Of a DNA stretch of 64,000 nt, positions 63,113 to 64,000 are shown piece after piece. The notes beneath the pieces were generated by a model, which saw only the letters and a program-made list of their open reading frames with translations, did not search any database and was not told the DNA's origin. Location of the stretch: contig JAGTWN010000004.1 of NCBI GenBank assembly GCA_018842655.1, positions 1,054,001 to 1,118,000 of the forward strand, in the 5' to 3' direction. A program made the position numbers and the translations under genes. Source of the stretch: Candidatus Pantoea haifensis. GTDB taxonomy: Bacteria > Pseudomonadota > Gammaproteobacteria > Enterobacterales > Enterobacteriaceae. Position 1 is the stretch's first letter, and every line of letters starts with the position of its first letter.

Positions 63113-64000
63113 TTACTCGTTAATGCCTTTAGTACCACGGCGTTTCAGATAGGCATCCCACCGAAAGTCATCAGCGTTATCTTTCGTGACCACAGCGTAA
63201 CCGTTATCCAGAACCGGGAACGAGAAGGGATTAACACCGCTTTGCTTTGCATCATTCATCGGATCAATCAGCTCAGGGTGAGCAGCTAAAAACAGGGTAA
63301 GGAAGCCCATATAACCCTGAATGCCCTGATTAGGATTAATGGCACCAAAGACTTGCCCGCTCTTGATCATATCGAGCACTTTTGCGTTCACATCCACGGT
63401 CATTACTTTTACTTTGCCGCCGTTCTCAATTCCCGCCTGCGCAGCACCAATGGCTGAACTGGCTTCAGGCATAAATATGCCTTTTAAGTTGGGATTGGCC
63501 TGCAACATAGAAAGCACCGCGTTATAGGCTTTTGAGGGATCCTGATTGGTTGCTGCGCGCGCGACCAGCCTGCTGTCTGGAAAAGCGGTTTTCATCTCTG
63601 CGATAAAGGCACTGACGCGACGATCATGATTATCCTGTCCTGGGTTTTCCAGAACGGCAAACTCTGCGCCTTTGCCCATTGCTTTACCCAGCTCATCTGC
63701 TGCGGCTTTGCCTTCGCGATCATTATCCGAGGTAATATAGGCCACGCGCTTACTGTTGGGGAGTCAGCGGCAAACGTTACTACCGGAATGCCCATCTCTG
63801 CGGCACGGTTAATCGGTTCAATAAAAGGATCGGGATTCATGGGATGCAGGAAAATGCCTGCGGGCTTTTGCGCTAATACCTGCTCAAAGCTGGCGAGTTG
63901 CTGGTTAACGTCATAAGCTGGCGTGCCACCATAAACGGTTTTACAGCCAAACTGATGTGCCGCCTGTTTAAACATTTCATAGACCGGAAACCAGTATTCC
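63113..64000 (-). CDS. Sugar-binding protein of the ribose type (5' end outside window, frame break)
   Basis: Periplasmic binding protein family 1 (RbsB/LsrB type). The frame is open at base 64000, so the signal peptide and start are beyond the window. The visible part begins EYWFPVYEMFKQAAHQFG and includes GIFLHPMNPDPFIEPINRA, VVTFAADSPNSKR (after repair), YITSDNDREGK, GIFMPEASSAIGAAQA, VKVMTVDVNAKVLDMIKSGQV and GAINPNQGIQGYMG. The G run 63758-63761 is one base short. It is the first visible gene of the operon and supplies substrate recognition. Confidence 0.88.

Noticed and set aside
55476-64000. Calling the last operon lsr (autoinducer-2 uptake)
   Set aside because: It has one permease, a GlpD-like dehydrogenase and no LsrG, and the kinase is as close to LyxK/EryA as to LsrK from what I can see.

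Overview
The window looks like a chromosomal segment of an enteric bacterium (order Enterobacterales). Most genes have close E. coli or Salmonella counterparts in recognisable order: the rha regulon, ynfM/ynfL-mlc-bioD2(ynfK), ynfB/ynfA-ydfG-dcp, comR/bhsA and osmU. The accessory content (guaD-xdhABC-hpxO, an inverse autotransporter, several sugar systems) would suit an Erwiniaceae or environmental Enterobacteriaceae member; I cannot fix the genus. I saw no rRNA, tRNA, IS element, phage or CRISPR array.

A property of the data dominates interpretation. About thirty genes are interrupted by one-base frame breaks, nearly all at homopolymer runs, and adding one base to the run restores a full-length family member each time. 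This looks like systematic homopolymer under-calling, not gene decay. I therefore annotate the restored gene spans and name the run in each entry. Two long open frames (xdhC into dcp; GlpD-like dehydrogenase into aldolase) are probably false fusions from the same error.

Layout. 1-8.7 kb: aminotransferase and orphan amino-acid binding protein, peptidase T, orphan DppA-like binding protein, and a LysR / M20 peptidase / MHS symporter unit. 8.7-18.5 kb: L-rhamnose regulon (aldA, rhaT, rhaR, rhaS, rhaBAD, rhaM) with three matching RhaS-type operators, one of them in front of aldA; ybiI, a YoaK microprotein and an unknown gene lie inside it. 18.5-21.6 kb: beta-glucoside-type PTS permease with an AscG-like repressor. 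21.8-28 kb: comR and tandem bhsA paralogues, sotB, cybB, ynfM/ynfL. 28-31.8 kb: mlc, bioD2, XanP-like permease. 31.8-35 kb: AT-rich stretch with an intimin/invasin-type protein. 35-38.5 kb: osmVWXY osmoprotectant importer. 38.8-42.2 kb: DHA2 efflux pump, DUF1161 protein, ynfB/ynfA, ydfG. 42.2-52.1 kb: purine oxidation (guaD, xdhABC) inserted between ydfG and dcp, with hpxO beyond dcp. 52.7-55.4 kb: glycosyltransferase, 8-cysteine secreted protein, class C beta-lactamase. 55.4-64 kb: a tightly overlapped operon of ribose-type ABC importer, SorC regulator, GlpD-like dehydrogenase, LsrF-like aldolase and FGGY kinase, with unknown substrate.

Together: rhamnose is imported by RhaT, degraded by RhaM/A/B/D to DHAP and L-lactaldehyde, and AldA oxidises the lactaldehyde; the aldA operator suggests this last step is co-induced. 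Guanine passes through GuaD, XdhAB and HpxO to 5-hydroxyisourate; later enzymes are not in the window. The terminal operon is the best candidate for an undescribed pathway: import, phosphorylation, oxidation and aldol cleavage of a polyol or sugar.
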